A stretch of DNA of 64,000 nucleotides from Taklimakanibacter albus. Its GTDB lineage: Bacteria; Pseudomonadota; Alphaproteobacteria; Rhizobiales; Aestuariivirgaceae. The stretch is from assembly GCF_016595235.1 (NCBI RefSeq), contig NZ_JAENHL010000008.1, forward strand, positions 478,390 through 542,389, read 5' to 3'. A program made the position numbers and the translations under genes. Of this stretch, positions 44,783 through 54,326 are shown piece after piece (within the stretch, counting starts at the first letter, position 1; every line of letters begins with the position of its first letter). The notes under the pieces were generated by a model. It was not told the origin of the DNA. It ran no database searches and saw only the letters and a list, made by a program, of their open reading frames with translations.

Positions 44783-46372
44783 ATGGACAATAGCGCGAAT
44801 TCCACTAGTGCATCGCCAGACCGTCTCAACCGGCGCTCCTTCGTGAAATCGGCTTGCGGGCTCGGTTTCTCCGCCGCACTTCCTGGCATGAGCGCCATCC
44901 CTTCAGCATTTGCACAGACCGGATCAACCATGAGCCTCTCGGAATACAGCAGTAAGGATGCGACGGAGCTGGCCTTCCTGGTGAAACGCGGCGAGGTGAC
45001 GGCAAAGGAACTGGCCGAAACCGCGCTCAAGGCGATCACGTCCGTCAATGGCGAGCTCAATGCGGTCATCGAGACCTTTCCCGGCCGTCTCGAGAACCTG
45101 TCCTCCGAGCGTCATCCGGAGGGCGCGCTCAGCGGCGTCCCAATGCTCAATAAGGATCTCGAATCCGAGGCCGACACTACTTTCGAGATGGGCTGCGAGT
45201 TGCTGCGCGGCAATGTCGCCACGGAGGATTCAGTTGTGGTGGCGGGCCTGAGGCGCGCCGGCCTCAACAACCTCGGCCGCACGACCTGCCCCGAATTCGG
45301 CCTCGCCTCGATTACCGAAAGTAGAATCGCCGGCGTCACGCGCAATCCGTGGGATCTGCAGCGCACACCCGGCGGGTCGAGCGGCGGGTCCTGCGCCATG
45401 GTCGCCGCCGGTGCCGTACCGATCGCGACCGCCAGCGATGGCGGCGGCTCGATCCGCAGTCCAGCCGCGCATTGCGGCCTCGTCGGCTTGAAGCCGACGC
45501 GCAACCGGCTCTCGCCGGGCCTTTATCCCGCCGATCCCGTCGCCGGCCTTGCGGTAAGCTTCGTCGTCACCCGCAGCGTCCGCGACAGCGCGCTGGTGCT
45601 CGATCTGACGCAGGGCTGGAAGCCCGGCGATGCCTATGGGCTGCAGCGGCCGGAACAGGCTTATGTCAGCGCGCTCACGCCACCGAGGAAGAAGCTGCGC
45701 GTCGCCTATGCGACGACTGCCTGGACGGGCGTCAAGGCGGACAAGGATGCGGTCGACGGCGTCGAAAAAACCGTTCGCCTACTTGAGCAGGAAGGACACA
45801 TGATCGAGGAAGCAAAGCCCGCTTATGATCACCCGTCTTTCGCCAAGGCGACGCTCGACATTTGGAGCTCCGGCGCGACGGTGGCTTTCGATGCTCTGGG
45901 CGCGATGTTGGGACGCAAGCCCGGCCCTGACACGCTGCAGACAACGACTTTCGCCATCTATGAATATGGCAAGACCGTCACCGCGGCGGATCTCTACACG
46001 GCCCTCGAAGTCTTCAACGCGCTCAACCAGTCGGTCGGTGCCTTCTTCGAGACTTATGATCTCTTCGTCACGCCCACCTGCATGTCGGCGGCGCCTTTGA
46101 TTGGCGCGGTGCGCTGCGATCCGCCCGGCCCGGTCGATGCGGCACGATGGAGCGAGGAGATGAACGCCATCGATTCCTTTATGGCGGTGTTCAACACCAG
46201 TGGTCATCCGGCGATTTCGCTGCCGGTGCATTGGACATCCACCGGCCTGCCGGTCGGCGTGCAGTTCGCCGCGCGATTTGCCAATGAGACGACGCTGTTC
46301 CAGGTCGCAAGCCTCTTCGAGCAGGCGCTTCCCTGGCGTGACAAACGGCCACCCGTCCATGTCGCCAGGTAA
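44783..46372 (+). CDS. Exported amidase (amidase signature family)
   Basis: This 529-residue serine amidase hydrolyses an amide bond. The triad K124, S199 and S223 has the spacing of the family (GVPMLNK, TPGGSSGGSC, GGGSIRSPAAHCGLVGLKPT). The N-terminus has NRRSFVKSACGLGFSAALPG with a twin-arginine motif and an SAFAQ cleavage region, so it is probably exported folded to the periplasm. GGGAGGAG precedes the ATG at 44783. An open frame to 44408 overlaps ectC and is not used. It may release a compound that EctC or the transporter nearby then handles; that link is inference. Confidence 0.88.
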   Translation: MDNSANSTSASPDRLNRRSFVKSACGLGFSAALPGMSAIPSAFAQTGSTMSLSEYSSKDATELAFLVKRGEVTAKELAETALKAITSVNGELNAVIETFPGRLENLSSERHPEGALSGVPMLNKDLESEADTTFEMGCELLRGNVATEDSVVVAGLRRAGLNNLGRTTCPEFGLASITESRIAGVTRNPWDLQRTPGGSSGGSCAMVAAGAVPIATASDGGGSIRSPAAHCGLVGLKPTRNRLSPGLYPADPVAGLAVSFVVTRSVRDSALVLDLTQGWKPGDAYGLQRPEQAYVSALTPPRKKLRVAYATTAWTGVKADKDAVDGVEKTVRLLEQEGHMIEEAKPAYDHPSFAKATLDIWSSGATVAFDALGAMLGRKPGPDTLQTTTFAIYEYGKTVTAADLYTALEVFNALNQSVGAFFETYDLFVTPTCMSAAPLIGAVRCDPPGPVDAARWSEEMNAIDSFMAVFNTSGHPAISLPVHWTSTGLPVGVQFAARFANETTLFQVASLFEQALPWRDKRPPVHVAR

Positions 46373-46454
46373 AACAACCTGAAGTGGTCGATGACATCCT
46401 GATGGCCCGCGCATAAGATCGCGCCCTCGTTCTTAGCCATGAAGGGGGCGCATC

Positions 46455-47693
46455 TTGCATAGACAGCATGCCTGGCCGGAAGGCCATTGGAACTGGCCGG
46501 TTCATGTCAGCCACAAGCACGGACTGCGCTGCGGCCAGATGATCTGGGTCGGCGGACAGGCCGATGTCACGCAAGAGGGTATCGTCAACCATCCGGGCGA
46601 CCTGGCGCCCCAGGTCGCCGGCACCATCCGGTATTTCGAGCGGGTCCTGCGCGAGTTCGATTGCGATCTCACCGATCTGGTCAAATTGCTGTGCTTCTAT
46701 GTGAATGACGGCTCGGTTGATGAAACCGAGTTCCTCGGCATGGTGGCCGAGGCCCTGCCCGCCGGCGCCCGGCCGGCGATCACCGCGGTGCCGGTGCCCT
46801 ATCTCGCTTATCCCGGCATGGCGGTCGAGATCGAAGGTTATGCCATGCGTGGCGCCAGGGCTGAGAAGCTGCCGCGCAGCCTTACACAGAGCGCCGATCT
46901 GTCTCCCCTTCCCGCCCCTTTCGTGGGCGCCGTGCGGTCGGGCAAGATGATCTTCGTGAGCGCCCAGTCGCCGATCGACCATAATGGCGAAGTGCTGTAT
47001 CCGGGCGACATCGTCGCCCAGACCAGGCAGGTGATGAAGCAAGTGGGCAGCGCGCTGAAAAGCTTCGGCGCCGATTTCGGCGATGTGGTCAAGCTGAACC
47101 GCTGGTATGTCGGCACCGGCACGGTCGAGGATTTCGAGCCGGCGGCGCTGGCCTGTGCGGCGCATTTCAACGAGCCGGGACCCGCAGCCACCGGCATTCC
47201 GCTGCCGCGACATGCGCGCAAAGGTCAGCAGATCAAGATCGAGGTCGTCGCCATGCTCGGCGAGGACGGCAAGAAATTGCCGCGCCGCCATGTCCGGCCG
47301 GAAAGCGTATGGGACTGGACCATCAAGCTTCCCTACTGGCACGGCCTCAAATGCCACGACATGATCTTCCTCGGCGGCCAGGTCTCGCTCGACAAACACG
47401 GCAAGGCGGTCGATCCCGGCAACATGAGGGCGCAGACACGTCAGGCGATGATGCATATCGGCACCATCCTGAAGGAGCTCGATGCCGACTATGCTGATGT
47501 CTGCAAGGTCACGACCATGTATGAGGGCGCCAGCTCCCATGACGCGCTGCATGACAATCTGCTCATCCGCTCGTCCTTCTTCAAGGATCCAGGCCCCGCG
47601 ACGACCGGCATCCCGCTGCCCGCTCTCGCTTATCCGGGCATGATCATCGAAATCGACGTCTTCGCCATGGCGGAGCCGGATAAGAAGAGTTAG
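46455..47693 (+). CDS. Protein with three tandem RidA (YjgF/YER057c) domains
   Basis: This 412-residue cytosolic protein is three RidA-like domains in a row: about 12-132, 150-268 and 288-405. Single-domain RidA proteins of about 125 residues form trimers and hydrolyse reactive enamines or imines; here one chain could make the whole trimer. Each repeat ends in a P-G-x-x-(V/I)EI-type strand (YLAYPGMAVEIEGYAM, PLPALAYPGMIIEIDVFAM). Only the first keeps the arginine (R106, in GARPAIT) that is catalytic in RidA; repeats 2 and 3 have alanine there. The TTG start at 46455 has GAAGGGGG seven bases ahead. It is 83 bases after the amidase gene. Confidence 0.85.
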   Translation: MHRQHAWPEGHWNWPVHVSHKHGLRCGQMIWVGGQADVTQEGIVNHPGDLAPQVAGTIRYFERVLREFDCDLTDLVKLLCFYVNDGSVDETEFLGMVAEALPAGARPAITAVPVPYLAYPGMAVEIEGYAMRGARAEKLPRSLTQSADLSPLPAPFVGAVRSGKMIFVSAQSPIDHNGEVLYPGDIVAQTRQVMKQVGSALKSFGADFGDVVKLNRWYVGTGTVEDFEPAALACAAHFNEPGPAATGIPLPRHARKGQQIKIEVVAMLGEDGKKLPRRHVRPESVWDWTIKLPYWHGLKCHDMIFLGGQVSLDKHGKAVDPGNMRAQTRQAMMHIGTILKELDADYADVCKVTTMYEGASSHDALHDNLLIRSSFFKDPGPATTGIPLPALAYPGMIIEIDVFAMAEPDKKS

Positions 47694-47775
47694 CCCTCCC
47701 CCTTTAGGACGATGGTCGGCAGCAAACCGGTCGGGCCATAGTCGCTCATATTCATCCGTGAGCAGGCCAAGCCCC

Positions 47776-49035
47776 ATGCATTTCCCCCTCGACGAGATCC
47801 GCAACCGTTTTCCGGCCTTGTCCGGCCCCGGCGAGCCGCCGATCTATCTGGACAATCCCGCCGGCACGCTGGTGCCGCGTTCGGTGATCGACGCGGTCGC
47901 CACGGCCATGGCGACGGCGAGCAGCAATCTCGGCGGGTATTTCGCCGCCTCGCAGCGGGCCGGCGACATCTGGAGCAAGGCGCATGACGCGGCGGCCGAT
48001 CTCGTGGGTGCCAAATCACCGCGCGAGGTGATCATCGGCGCCAATATGACGACACTTACTTTGCATCTGTCGCGCTCGATCGGCCGGTTGATGAAACCTG
48101 GCGATGAAATCATCGTCACCCGCATGGACCATGAAGGCGATGTCTCGCCCTGGCTCCTGATGGCGGAAGATCTGAAGCTCAACGTCAAATGGCTGAACTT
48201 CAACCGCGAAACCTGGCGCATCGAGCCCGAAGAGCTGCGCCCGCTGCTCAGCGATCGCACCAAGCTGCTCGCTCTCAATTATGCCAGCAACCTCACCGGC
48301 TCGATCAATGACGTGAAGGCTTTGACCGCGCTTGCCAAGGCCGCGGGCGCCCTCGTCTATGTCGATGCCGTGCAGCTGACGCCGCATCGCCTGCCCGATG
48401 TCCTTGACCTCGGTTGCGACTTCCTCGCCTGCTCGTCCTATAAATTCTTCGGGCCGCATCTGGGTGTCGTCTGGGGCCGCGAAGAGCTGCTGGCCAGCCT
48501 CACGCCTTATAAGGTCCGCTGCGCCAGTGACGCGCTGCCGGAACGCTTCGAGACCGGCACCCCGCAGGTCGAATTGCTGGCCGGTCTCGCGGCGACGGTC
48601 GATTATCTGGCCTCGGTCGGCGAGATGACCGGTCATAGCGGCACCAGACGCGCCAGGCTCGCCGGCGCCTATGCGGCGAGCGATGCCTATGAAACCACTT
48701 TGACCCAGCGCCTCGTTGCCGGGCTCAAGGCGCTTCCCGGCGTCACAATCCATGGCATCACCAATCCGAACCGCTTCGCGCAACGTGTCCCGACCGTGTC
48801 CTTCACCCATGACCGGATCTCGACCCATGTCTTCGCCGAAAAGCTCGCGGCGCAGAACATCTATATCTGGTCAGGGCACAATTACGCCTATGAGCTCGCC
48901 CGCCAGCTTGGGTTGAAAGAGAGCGAAGGCGTCGTCCGGATCGGTATGGCGCATTATAATAGCCTTGCCGAGGTCGAGCGCTGCCTTTCTGCCGTTGCGG
49001 CAATTGTGACGGAGAAATCTCCCGTGCTAGCCTAG
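47776..49035 (+). CDS. Cysteine desulfurase-like class V aminotransferase-fold enzyme
   Basis: This 419-residue PLP enzyme begins FPLDEIRNRFPAL and has YLDNPAGTLVP, GANMTTLTLHLSRS and the PLP lysine in CSSYKFFGPHLG. The cysteine-desulfurase-like (TIGR01976) group fits. It lacks the IscS-type cysteine loop as far as I can see, so sulfur transfer is not proved; other class V reactions (racemase, lyase) are possible. The start at 47776 matches the usual N-terminus of the group; a GTG at 47758 would add six residues. Its partner may be the RidA-type protein upstream, since PLP enzymes release enamines. Confidence 0.82.
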   Translation: MHFPLDEIRNRFPALSGPGEPPIYLDNPAGTLVPRSVIDAVATAMATASSNLGGYFAASQRAGDIWSKAHDAAADLVGAKSPREVIIGANMTTLTLHLSRSIGRLMKPGDEIIVTRMDHEGDVSPWLLMAEDLKLNVKWLNFNRETWRIEPEELRPLLSDRTKLLALNYASNLTGSINDVKALTALAKAAGALVYVDAVQLTPHRLPDVLDLGCDFLACSSYKFFGPHLGVVWGREELLASLTPYKVRCASDALPERFETGTPQVELLAGLAATVDYLASVGEMTGHSGTRRARLAGAYAASDAYETTLTQRLVAGLKALPGVTIHGITNPNRFAQRVPTVSFTHDRISTHVFAEKLAAQNIYIWSGHNYAYELARQLGLKESEGVVRIGMAHYNSLAEVERCLSAVAAIVTEKSPVLA

Positions 49036-49070
49036 ACCCCACGGAGCCGGACAAGCTCCGGCAGTGGGGT
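49036..49070 (+). promoter_or_regulatory. Stem-loop covering the ribosome site of the LuxR gene
   Basis: ACCCCAC (49036-49042) pairs with GTGGGGT (49064-49070) and GGAGC (49043-49047) with GCTCC (49055-49059). The 3' arm holds GTGGGG, the only purine-rich site ahead of the GTG start at 49075, so the folded RNA would hide it. It also follows the stop of the upstream gene directly. No T-run follows, so a terminator role is less likely. Confidence 0.5.
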
Positions 49071-49074
49071 ATGT

Positions 49075-49932
49075 GTGCATCGCTTTTCTCTAGAAGACCT
49101 GCCCGACGCGATGGCGGAATTCGCCCGCGCCTTGGAGTGTTGTGAACGGCCGGAGGCGCCTTACGCGCTGCTCAAGGCGATGAACCGCGTGGTGCCGTTC
49201 CAGATCGCCATGTCGGTGGTCTATCGCCGCGACGCCAATCCGATCTATGTCTGCGACACCTTCCAGGAAGGCCAGGCGAAACGCGCGCTGCAGCGCTATA
49301 TCGCCAGCACCTATGTGCTGAACCCGGTCTACAATGCCTATCTGGGTGGGCTCAAATCCGGCATCTTCCGCATCACGGAGCTGATGCCGGACGCCTATTT
49401 CGATTCCGGCGTCTATAAGAATCTCGAGATCCATATGCACGACGACGAGGAGCTCGGCTATCGCACGCCGGGCTGGCCCGCCGGCATGGAGGAGCTCATT
49501 GTCGCCATCGAGACGCCGGAAGGCGCGCTCGCCGAATTCAGCCTGTCGCGTCTCGCCCGCAATGGCGGCTACAGCGAGGCCTGTATCGAGGATATGCGCC
49601 GGATGGAACCACTGATCGGCGCCATCTTCCGGCGTTATTGGGCGCATGCGCGCCGCGGCCACATCGAGGAAAAGGGAGCTTCCCTCAACCAGCTGTTCGG
49701 CGAGTTCGGCAAGGAGACACTCAGCCCGCGCGAGCGCGAGGTGGCGCAGCTCATCCTCAAGGGGCATTCGAGCGAATCGATCAGTGGCAATCTGGCAATC
49801 TCGATCGCGACGGTGAAGACACACCGGCAGAATCTCTATGCCAAGCTCGGCGTCTCGACCCAGCAGGAACTGTTCTCCGCCTTCCTGCACTCGATGCACA
49901 AGCGGCAAGCGGCGGAGCAGCCATCGCGTTAG
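49075..49932 (+). CDS. LuxR-family HTH transcriptional regulator
   Basis: This 285-residue regulator has a C-terminal LuxR/FixJ helix-turn-helix at about 215-275 (LSPREREVAQLILKGHSSESI, then TVKTHRQNLYAKLGV). The N-terminal 200 residues are not a receiver domain (no phospho-aspartate motif) or a clear autoinducer domain; they look like an unassigned sensor fold. The GTG at 49075 is four bases after a GTGGGGT stretch. It may control the aminotransferase or the upstream PLP/RidA genes. Confidence 0.82.
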   Translation: MHRFSLEDLPDAMAEFARALECCERPEAPYALLKAMNRVVPFQIAMSVVYRRDANPIYVCDTFQEGQAKRALQRYIASTYVLNPVYNAYLGGLKSGIFRITELMPDAYFDSGVYKNLEIHMHDDEELGYRTPGWPAGMEELIVAIETPEGALAEFSLSRLARNGGYSEACIEDMRRMEPLIGAIFRRYWAHARRGHIEEKGASLNQLFGEFGKETLSPREREVAQLILKGHSSESISGNLAISIATVKTHRQNLYAKLGVSTQQELFSAFLHSMHKRQAAEQPSR

Positions 49933-49940
49933 AACAATAT

Positions 49941-50049
49941 CCTCATGCTGAGGTGCGAGCGCAGCGAGCCTCGAAGCATCCTTCAGGAAAAGGCGAGTCT
50001 GCTGAAGCACCCCCTTCGAGGGCCGCTTCGCGGCCACCTCAGGGTGAGG
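49941..50049. repeat. Long intergenic inverted repeat, REP-like
   Basis: Two 36-base arms (49941-49976 beginning CCTCATGCTGAGGTGCGAGC, and 50014-50049 beginning CTTCGAGGGCCGCTTCGCGG) are complementary except for a few bases in the middle and one near the end. The stem encloses 37 bases. I recognise the CCTTCGAGG...CACCTCAG...TGAGG pattern as a common intergenic element of alphaproteobacteria. It lies between the convergent LuxR and aminotransferase genes and could act as a bidirectional terminator. Confidence 0.75.
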
Positions 50050-50061
50050 GTACTGCGAGCA

Positions 50062-51171
50062 TCAAACCCTCGCGTCGCGGATCGCCGAGGAAATATTGGC
50101 AAGTCCCTTTCGCAGGTCGTCCTGCGTCGGCCAGGCATAACCGACACGGAAATGCCGGTCGGACATCTCGAACCAGCGGCCGGCACCGACATAGGTGGAA
50201 TAGGTCTCGTAGAGGCGCTGATAGAAACGTGGCAGATCGACCTTCACCTCAGGCTTGATGCGCGGAAAGCAGACGCAGCCGCCTTGCGGCTCGATCCATT
50301 CGACCAGTTCCTCTCCGCCGATCCAGTCCTTGACGATGGCGAAGGCGGAGCGGATGCGCTCATTATTGTAGCGCAGCCAGGTGTCGCGCTCCTGAAGCGC
50401 CAGGAGCGCCACATGCTCGTCGATGACGCTGCCGGAAATGCCGATCTGCTCCTTGGCGGCGAGGAAGAGCTGCATGAGATTGGCGTCGCGGCAGACGAGC
50501 CAGCCCACCCGGATACCCGGAATGCCATAGGTCTTGGACAGCGAGGAGACGCTGATCACGTTTGCGCTCAGCGTCGCGGCGATCGGCAGCATCGGGCCGA
50601 ATGTCATCTCGCGATAGGTTTCGTCGAACAGCAGCTTGATGCCCTTGCGTTCGACGAGCGCCACCACGGCGCGCAATTCAGCTTCCTTGAGCATCACGCC
50701 GCTCGGATTATGCGGATAGGTGATGGACACATATTTGGTGTCCGGCCGGATCGCCGCCTCGACCTCGGCGAGATCGAGCCGGAAGCCCTTCTCGAAAGTG
50801 AGATCGATGAAGGACATATCGCAGCCGATGGCGCGCGGCGTCTCGATATTCGTCGCATAGTTCGGCCGGATCACGACGATATGGTCTCCCGCCTTGAGCA
50901 GCGAGGTGGCGATGATGAAGAGCGCCGAGGCGGCGCCGCCGGTGATCAGGACGTCACCCGCACCTAGCCCCTGCCCCAGACCGGCGACCGCGGCGCGCAA
51001 GGCGGGATCGCCCTGGTGGTCGCCATAACACAGAACGATGTCGTCGAGACGGGGCTTCAGCTCGCCGAGCTTGCGGTCGGCGACCGAGCTTTCCGAGAGA
51101 TTGTGGCGGATCGTGTCGTAACCGAGCTGCTCCGGCGATTCGAGCTCGATCGGCATCCGGACATATTTCAT
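50062..51171 (-). CDS. Pyridoxal-phosphate aminotransferase, class I/II
   Basis: This 369-residue fold-type I enzyme has the PLP lysine in SLSKTYGIPGIRVGW, the aspartate in LLFDETYREM, YPHNPSGVMLKEAEL and a C-terminal arginine region near HFRVGYA. The substrate is not evident; class I/II members transaminate amino acids. It is convergent with the LuxR gene and divergent from the amino-acid importer operon with about 180 bases between starts. Confidence 0.88.
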   Translation of the reverse strand: MKYVRMPIELESPEQLGYDTIRHNLSESSVADRKLGELKPRLDDIVLCYGDHQGDPALRAAVAGLGQGLGAGDVLITGGAASALFIIATSLLKAGDHIVVIRPNYATNIETPRAIGCDMSFIDLTFEKGFRLDLAEVEAAIRPDTKYVSITYPHNPSGVMLKEAELRAVVALVERKGIKLLFDETYREMTFGPMLPIAATLSANVISVSSLSKTYGIPGIRVGWLVCRDANLMQLFLAAKEQIGISGSVIDEHVALLALQERDTWLRYNNERIRSAFAIVKDWIGGEELVEWIEPQGGCVCFPRIKPEVKVDLPRFYQRLYETYSTYVGAGRWFEMSDRHFRVGYAWPTQDDLRKGLANISSAIRDARV

Positions 51172-51352
51172 GGCGACCTTCTGGCGTGCGTTTCCTATTG
51201 CTCCAGTCTAGCCAAATCCAAGCTTCCCGGCATCCTCCCCTGGGGGGATACCGGACAGCCGGACAACCGGAAATACTCAGCCCCGGTCGCCGTCGGGAAG
51301 GGAGTCCGGCGCGCACCAAGACCGGCCAATAAGATCAAAATCGAGGGAGATC

Positions 51353-52177
51353 ATGATGAAGTTCAAGAGCCTTCTCGCCGCCGCCGCCATGGCGCTCGGC
51401 GTCTGCGGACTGGTGCAAGGCGCCCAGGCGGAAACGCTGCGCGTCGGTATGGAATGCACCTATTTCCCCTTCAACTACCGCACTCCGGAAGGCGAGATGG
51501 CAGGTTATGATGTCGACGTCGCCAAGGGCGTCGCCAAGATCATCGGTGCCGATCTCGATTATGTCTGCCAGAAATGGGACGGCATGGTCCCGGCTTTGCT
51601 CGCCAACAAATTCGACATCATCGTCGCCTCCATGTCGATCACCGAGGAACGTCTCAAGAAGATGGACTTCTCGGTGCCCTATCGTGTCTCGATCGGCCGT
51701 TTCCTCGGACCCAAGGGCAAGGACCTGAAGCTATTCGACGAGGCCGGCAAGCCTGTCCCGGCGAATTTCGATGGCCTCAGGATCGGCGTCGAGCGCGGCT
51801 CGACCTACTCCTCCTGGATCAATGCCAAGCTGCCGGGCGCCACGCTGCAGGTCTATGACGGCAACGAGCCGATGCTGCTCGATCTCGCCAATGGCCGCGT
51901 CGATCTCGCGATCACCAATCCGATGAAGGCCTATCTCGACTTCCTGAGCAAGCCCGACGGCGCCGGCTTCGAATTCGTCTCGCCGCCAATCGACGAGAAG
52001 GAATTCTTCGGCATCGGCGTCGGGATCGGCGTGCGCAAGGGACAGGACGAGCTCCTCAAGCGCATCAATGGCGCGCTCGAAACCATGATCAAGGACGGCT
52101 CGCTCAAGGAATACAGCCTCAAATATTTCCCCTTCGCCATCAATCCCGACAACTGGCAGGGCGTCGGCACCAACTGA
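51353..52177 (+). CDS. Polar amino-acid ABC transporter substrate-binding protein
   Basis: This 274-residue periplasmic protein has a signal peptide at residues 1-27 (KFKSLLAAAAMALGVCGL, ending in AQA). The mature domain has RVGMECTYFPFNYRTPEG and FDIIVASMSITEERLKKMDF, typical of the family-3 binding proteins for lysine/arginine/ornithine-type cationic or polar amino acids. GAGGGAGATC precedes the ATG. It is the first gene of a five-gene operon. Confidence 0.92.
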   Translation: MMKFKSLLAAAAMALGVCGLVQGAQAETLRVGMECTYFPFNYRTPEGEMAGYDVDVAKGVAKIIGADLDYVCQKWDGMVPALLANKFDIIVASMSITEERLKKMDFSVPYRVSIGRFLGPKGKDLKLFDEAGKPVPANFDGLRIGVERGSTYSSWINAKLPGATLQVYDGNEPMLLDLANGRVDLAITNPMKAYLDFLSKPDGAGFEFVSPPIDEKEFFGIGVGIGVRKGQDELLKRINGALETMIKDGSLKEYSLKYFPFAINPDNWQGVGTN

Positions 52178-52190
52178 GGGGCGATAATCC

Positions 52191-52886
52191 ATGGCCGACC
52201 TCGCCGCTTGGGGAGACGATTTTCTCCTCGGCACGCTGGTGGTTCTGAAGGTCTTCGTCGTGGCGCTGATCATGGCCGTCATTTTCGGCCTGATCGGCGC
52301 CGCGGCGCGCCTTTCGCGTAACCGGATCGTCAGCGGCCTCGCCAAGGTCTATGTCGTCACCTTCCGGGGCGCGCCCGAGATCATCATCCTGCTCATCTTC
52401 TATTTCGGCATCGCCGTCAGCCTGACGGCGCTCGTTCAATATTTCGATCCGGCAACCAAATTTGTCGACATACCGCCCTTCTGGGCCGGCTCCACGGCCA
52501 TCGGCCTGATCGTCGGCGCCTATATGACGGAAACCTTCCGCGGCGCCTTTCTGGGCATCGATCACGGTCAGGTCGAATCGGCCTATGCGCTCGGCCTGTC
52601 GAAATTCCAGACTTTCTTCCATGTGCGCGTGCCGCAGATGTGGCGGCTGGCTCTGCCCAATTTCGGCAATCACATGCTGTCGATCATGAAGGATACGGCG
52701 CTCATCTCGGTCATCGGGCTCGAGGAGATCACCTTCGTCGCCCAGATGGCCACCTCGGTCACCCGCCAGCCCTTCACCATGTATATGACGGTGGCGCTCA
52801 TCTATCTGGCCATCACTACGCTCATCACCTTCGGCGTCGCGGCGCTCGAGAAATACGCCAACCGGCATTTGCGCGGGGCCAGATGA
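52191..52886 (+). CDS. Amino-acid ABC transporter permease (HisQ/ArtQ-like)
   Basis: This 231-residue inner-membrane permease has an N-terminal helix, TFRGAPEIIILLIFYFG (the typical FRGTP-like motif) and the EAA loop VESAYALGLSKFQTFFHVRVPQ. It overlaps the second permease by four bases (ATGA) and forms its heterodimer. Confidence 0.92.
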   Translation: MADLAAWGDDFLLGTLVVLKVFVVALIMAVIFGLIGAAARLSRNRIVSGLAKVYVVTFRGAPEIIILLIFYFGIAVSLTALVQYFDPATKFVDIPPFWAGSTAIGLIVGAYMTETFRGAFLGIDHGQVESAYALGLSKFQTFFHVRVPQMWRLALPNFGNHMLSIMKDTALISVIGLEEITFVAQMATSVTRQPFTMYMTVALIYLAITTLITFGVAALEKYANRHLRGAR

Positions 52887-53578
52887 CGCTCGATCCGCAA
52901 CTCATCCTCGACAGCCTGCCGCTCATCGCCCAGGGCCTCGGCATCACGCTCAAGCTTCTGTTCTATTCGTCCCTTTTCGGCATCGCCCTCGCCGTCATCA
53001 CGCTTCTGATGCGGATCAGCGGGCGCTGGTATCTGTCCTGGCCGGCCCAGGCCTATATCTACTTCTTCCGCGGCACGCCGATCCTGGTGCAGATCTTCAT
53101 CATCTATTACGGCCTGCCGCAATTCGGCTTCATCCGCAACAGCATCCTGTGGCCGATCCTGCGCGAGCCCTTCACCTGCTGTGTCATCGCTTTGGGGCTC
53201 AATTCCGGCGCCTATGTCTCGGAGATATTGCGCGGCGGCGTCCTGGGCGTCGACAAGGGCCTGACCGAGGCCGGCAAGGCGCTCGGCCTCTCCTCACCGC
53301 AGCGCTTCATCTACATCACCGCGCCGATCGCCATCCGGCTGTCGCTGCCCGCTTACAGCAACGAGTTCATTTCCACCCTCAAGGCGACGGCGCTCGCCAG
53401 CACCGTGACCTTGATGGATGTGACCGGCGTCGCGCGCACCTTGGTCTCCCAGACCTATGCGCCCTATGAGATCTTCATCGCCGCCGCCATTCTCTATCTG
53501 GCCTTTGCCTGGATCTCCTATGTCGCGCTCGCCTGGCTCGAGGCGCGCGCCAGCCGCTATGTGAAGAAGGGAAACTGA
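52883..53578 (+). CDS. Amino-acid ABC transporter permease (HisM-like)
   Basis: This 231-residue partner permease has [20 protein letters not shown] and the EAA loop [20 protein letters not shown]. The ATG at 52883 overlaps the preceding stop. The ATPase gene starts two bases after its own stop codon. Confidence 0.92.
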   Translation: MTLDPQLILDSLPLIAQGLGITLKLLFYSSLFGIALAVITLLMRISGRWYLSWPAQAYIYFFRGTPILVQIFIIYYGLPQFGFIRNSILWPILREPFTCCVIALGLNSGAYVSEILRGGVLGVDKGLTEAGKALGLSSPQRFIYITAPIAIRLSLPAYSNEFISTLKATALASTVTLMDVTGVARTLVSQTYAPYEIFIAAAILYLAFAWISYVALAWLEARASRYVKKGN

Positions 53579-53579
53579 C

Positions 53580-54326
53580 ATGAGCGGAACTCAACCGGTC
53601 ATCGTCCTCGACAGGGTCTGCAAGAACTTCGGCGCCTTCCGCGCCTTGACCAATGTCAGCCTCAGCGTAAGCAAGGGCGAGAAGCTGGTCGTCTGCGGCC
53701 CCTCCGGGTCCGGCAAGTCGACCATGATCCGCTGCATCAACCGGCTCGAGGAGCATGATGGCGGCCGCATCATCGTCAACGGCCATGAGCTGACCAAGGA
53801 CAGCCGCAATATCGACGCGGTGCGCCGCGAGGTCGGCATGGTGTTCCAGAATTTCAATCTCTTCCCGCATCTCACCGTCATCAAGAACCTGATGCTGGCG
53901 CCGCGGCTGGTACGGCACAAGAACAAGGACGAGGCGCGCGCCGTGGCGATGAAATATCTCGAGCGCGTGCGCATCCCGAACCAGGCCGACAAATATCCCT
54001 CGCAGCTTTCGGGTGGCCAGCAGCAGCGCGTCGCGATCGCCCGCGCTCTATGCATGAATCCCGAAATCATGCTGTTCGACGAACCGACTTCGGCGCTCGA
54101 TCCGGAAATGATCGCCGAGGTGCTCGACGTCATGACCGATCTCGCGCGCGAAGGCATGACCATGGTCTGCGTCACCCATGAAATGGGCTTCGCCCGCTCG
54201 GTCGCCGACAAGATCGTCTTCATGGACGCAGGCGAGATCGTCGAAGCCGCCACACCGGAAGCCTTCTTCACCAAACCTCAGACTGAACGTGCCCGCCAGT
54301 TCCTCAGCCAGATCCTAGCCCATTGA
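53580..54326 (+). CDS. Amino-acid ABC transporter ATP-binding protein (HisP/GlnQ-like)
   Basis: This 248-residue ATPase has Walker [10 protein letters not shown] at about 40-48, Q-loop [12 protein letters not shown], the signature [15 protein letters not shown] and Walker [14 protein letters not shown]. It energises the permease pair upstream. The stop overlaps the next gene (TTGA). Confidence 0.93.
   Translation: MSGTQPVIVLDRVCKNFGAFRALTNVSLSVSKGEKLVVCGPSGSGKSTMIRCINRLEEHDGGRIIVNGHELTKDSRNIDAVRREVGMVFQNFNLFPHLTVIKNLMLAPRLVRHKNKDEARAVAMKYLERVRIPNQADKYPSQLSGGQQQRVAIARALCMNPEIMLFDEPTSALDPEMIAEVLDVMTDLAREGMTMVCVTHEMGFARSVADKIVFMDAGEIVEAATPEAFFTKPQTERARQFLSQILAH

Noticed and set aside
46191-47804. 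Open frame of 537 codons on the minus strand opposite the triple RidA gene
   Set aside because: Antisense of three clear RidA repeats; it contains no domain of its own.
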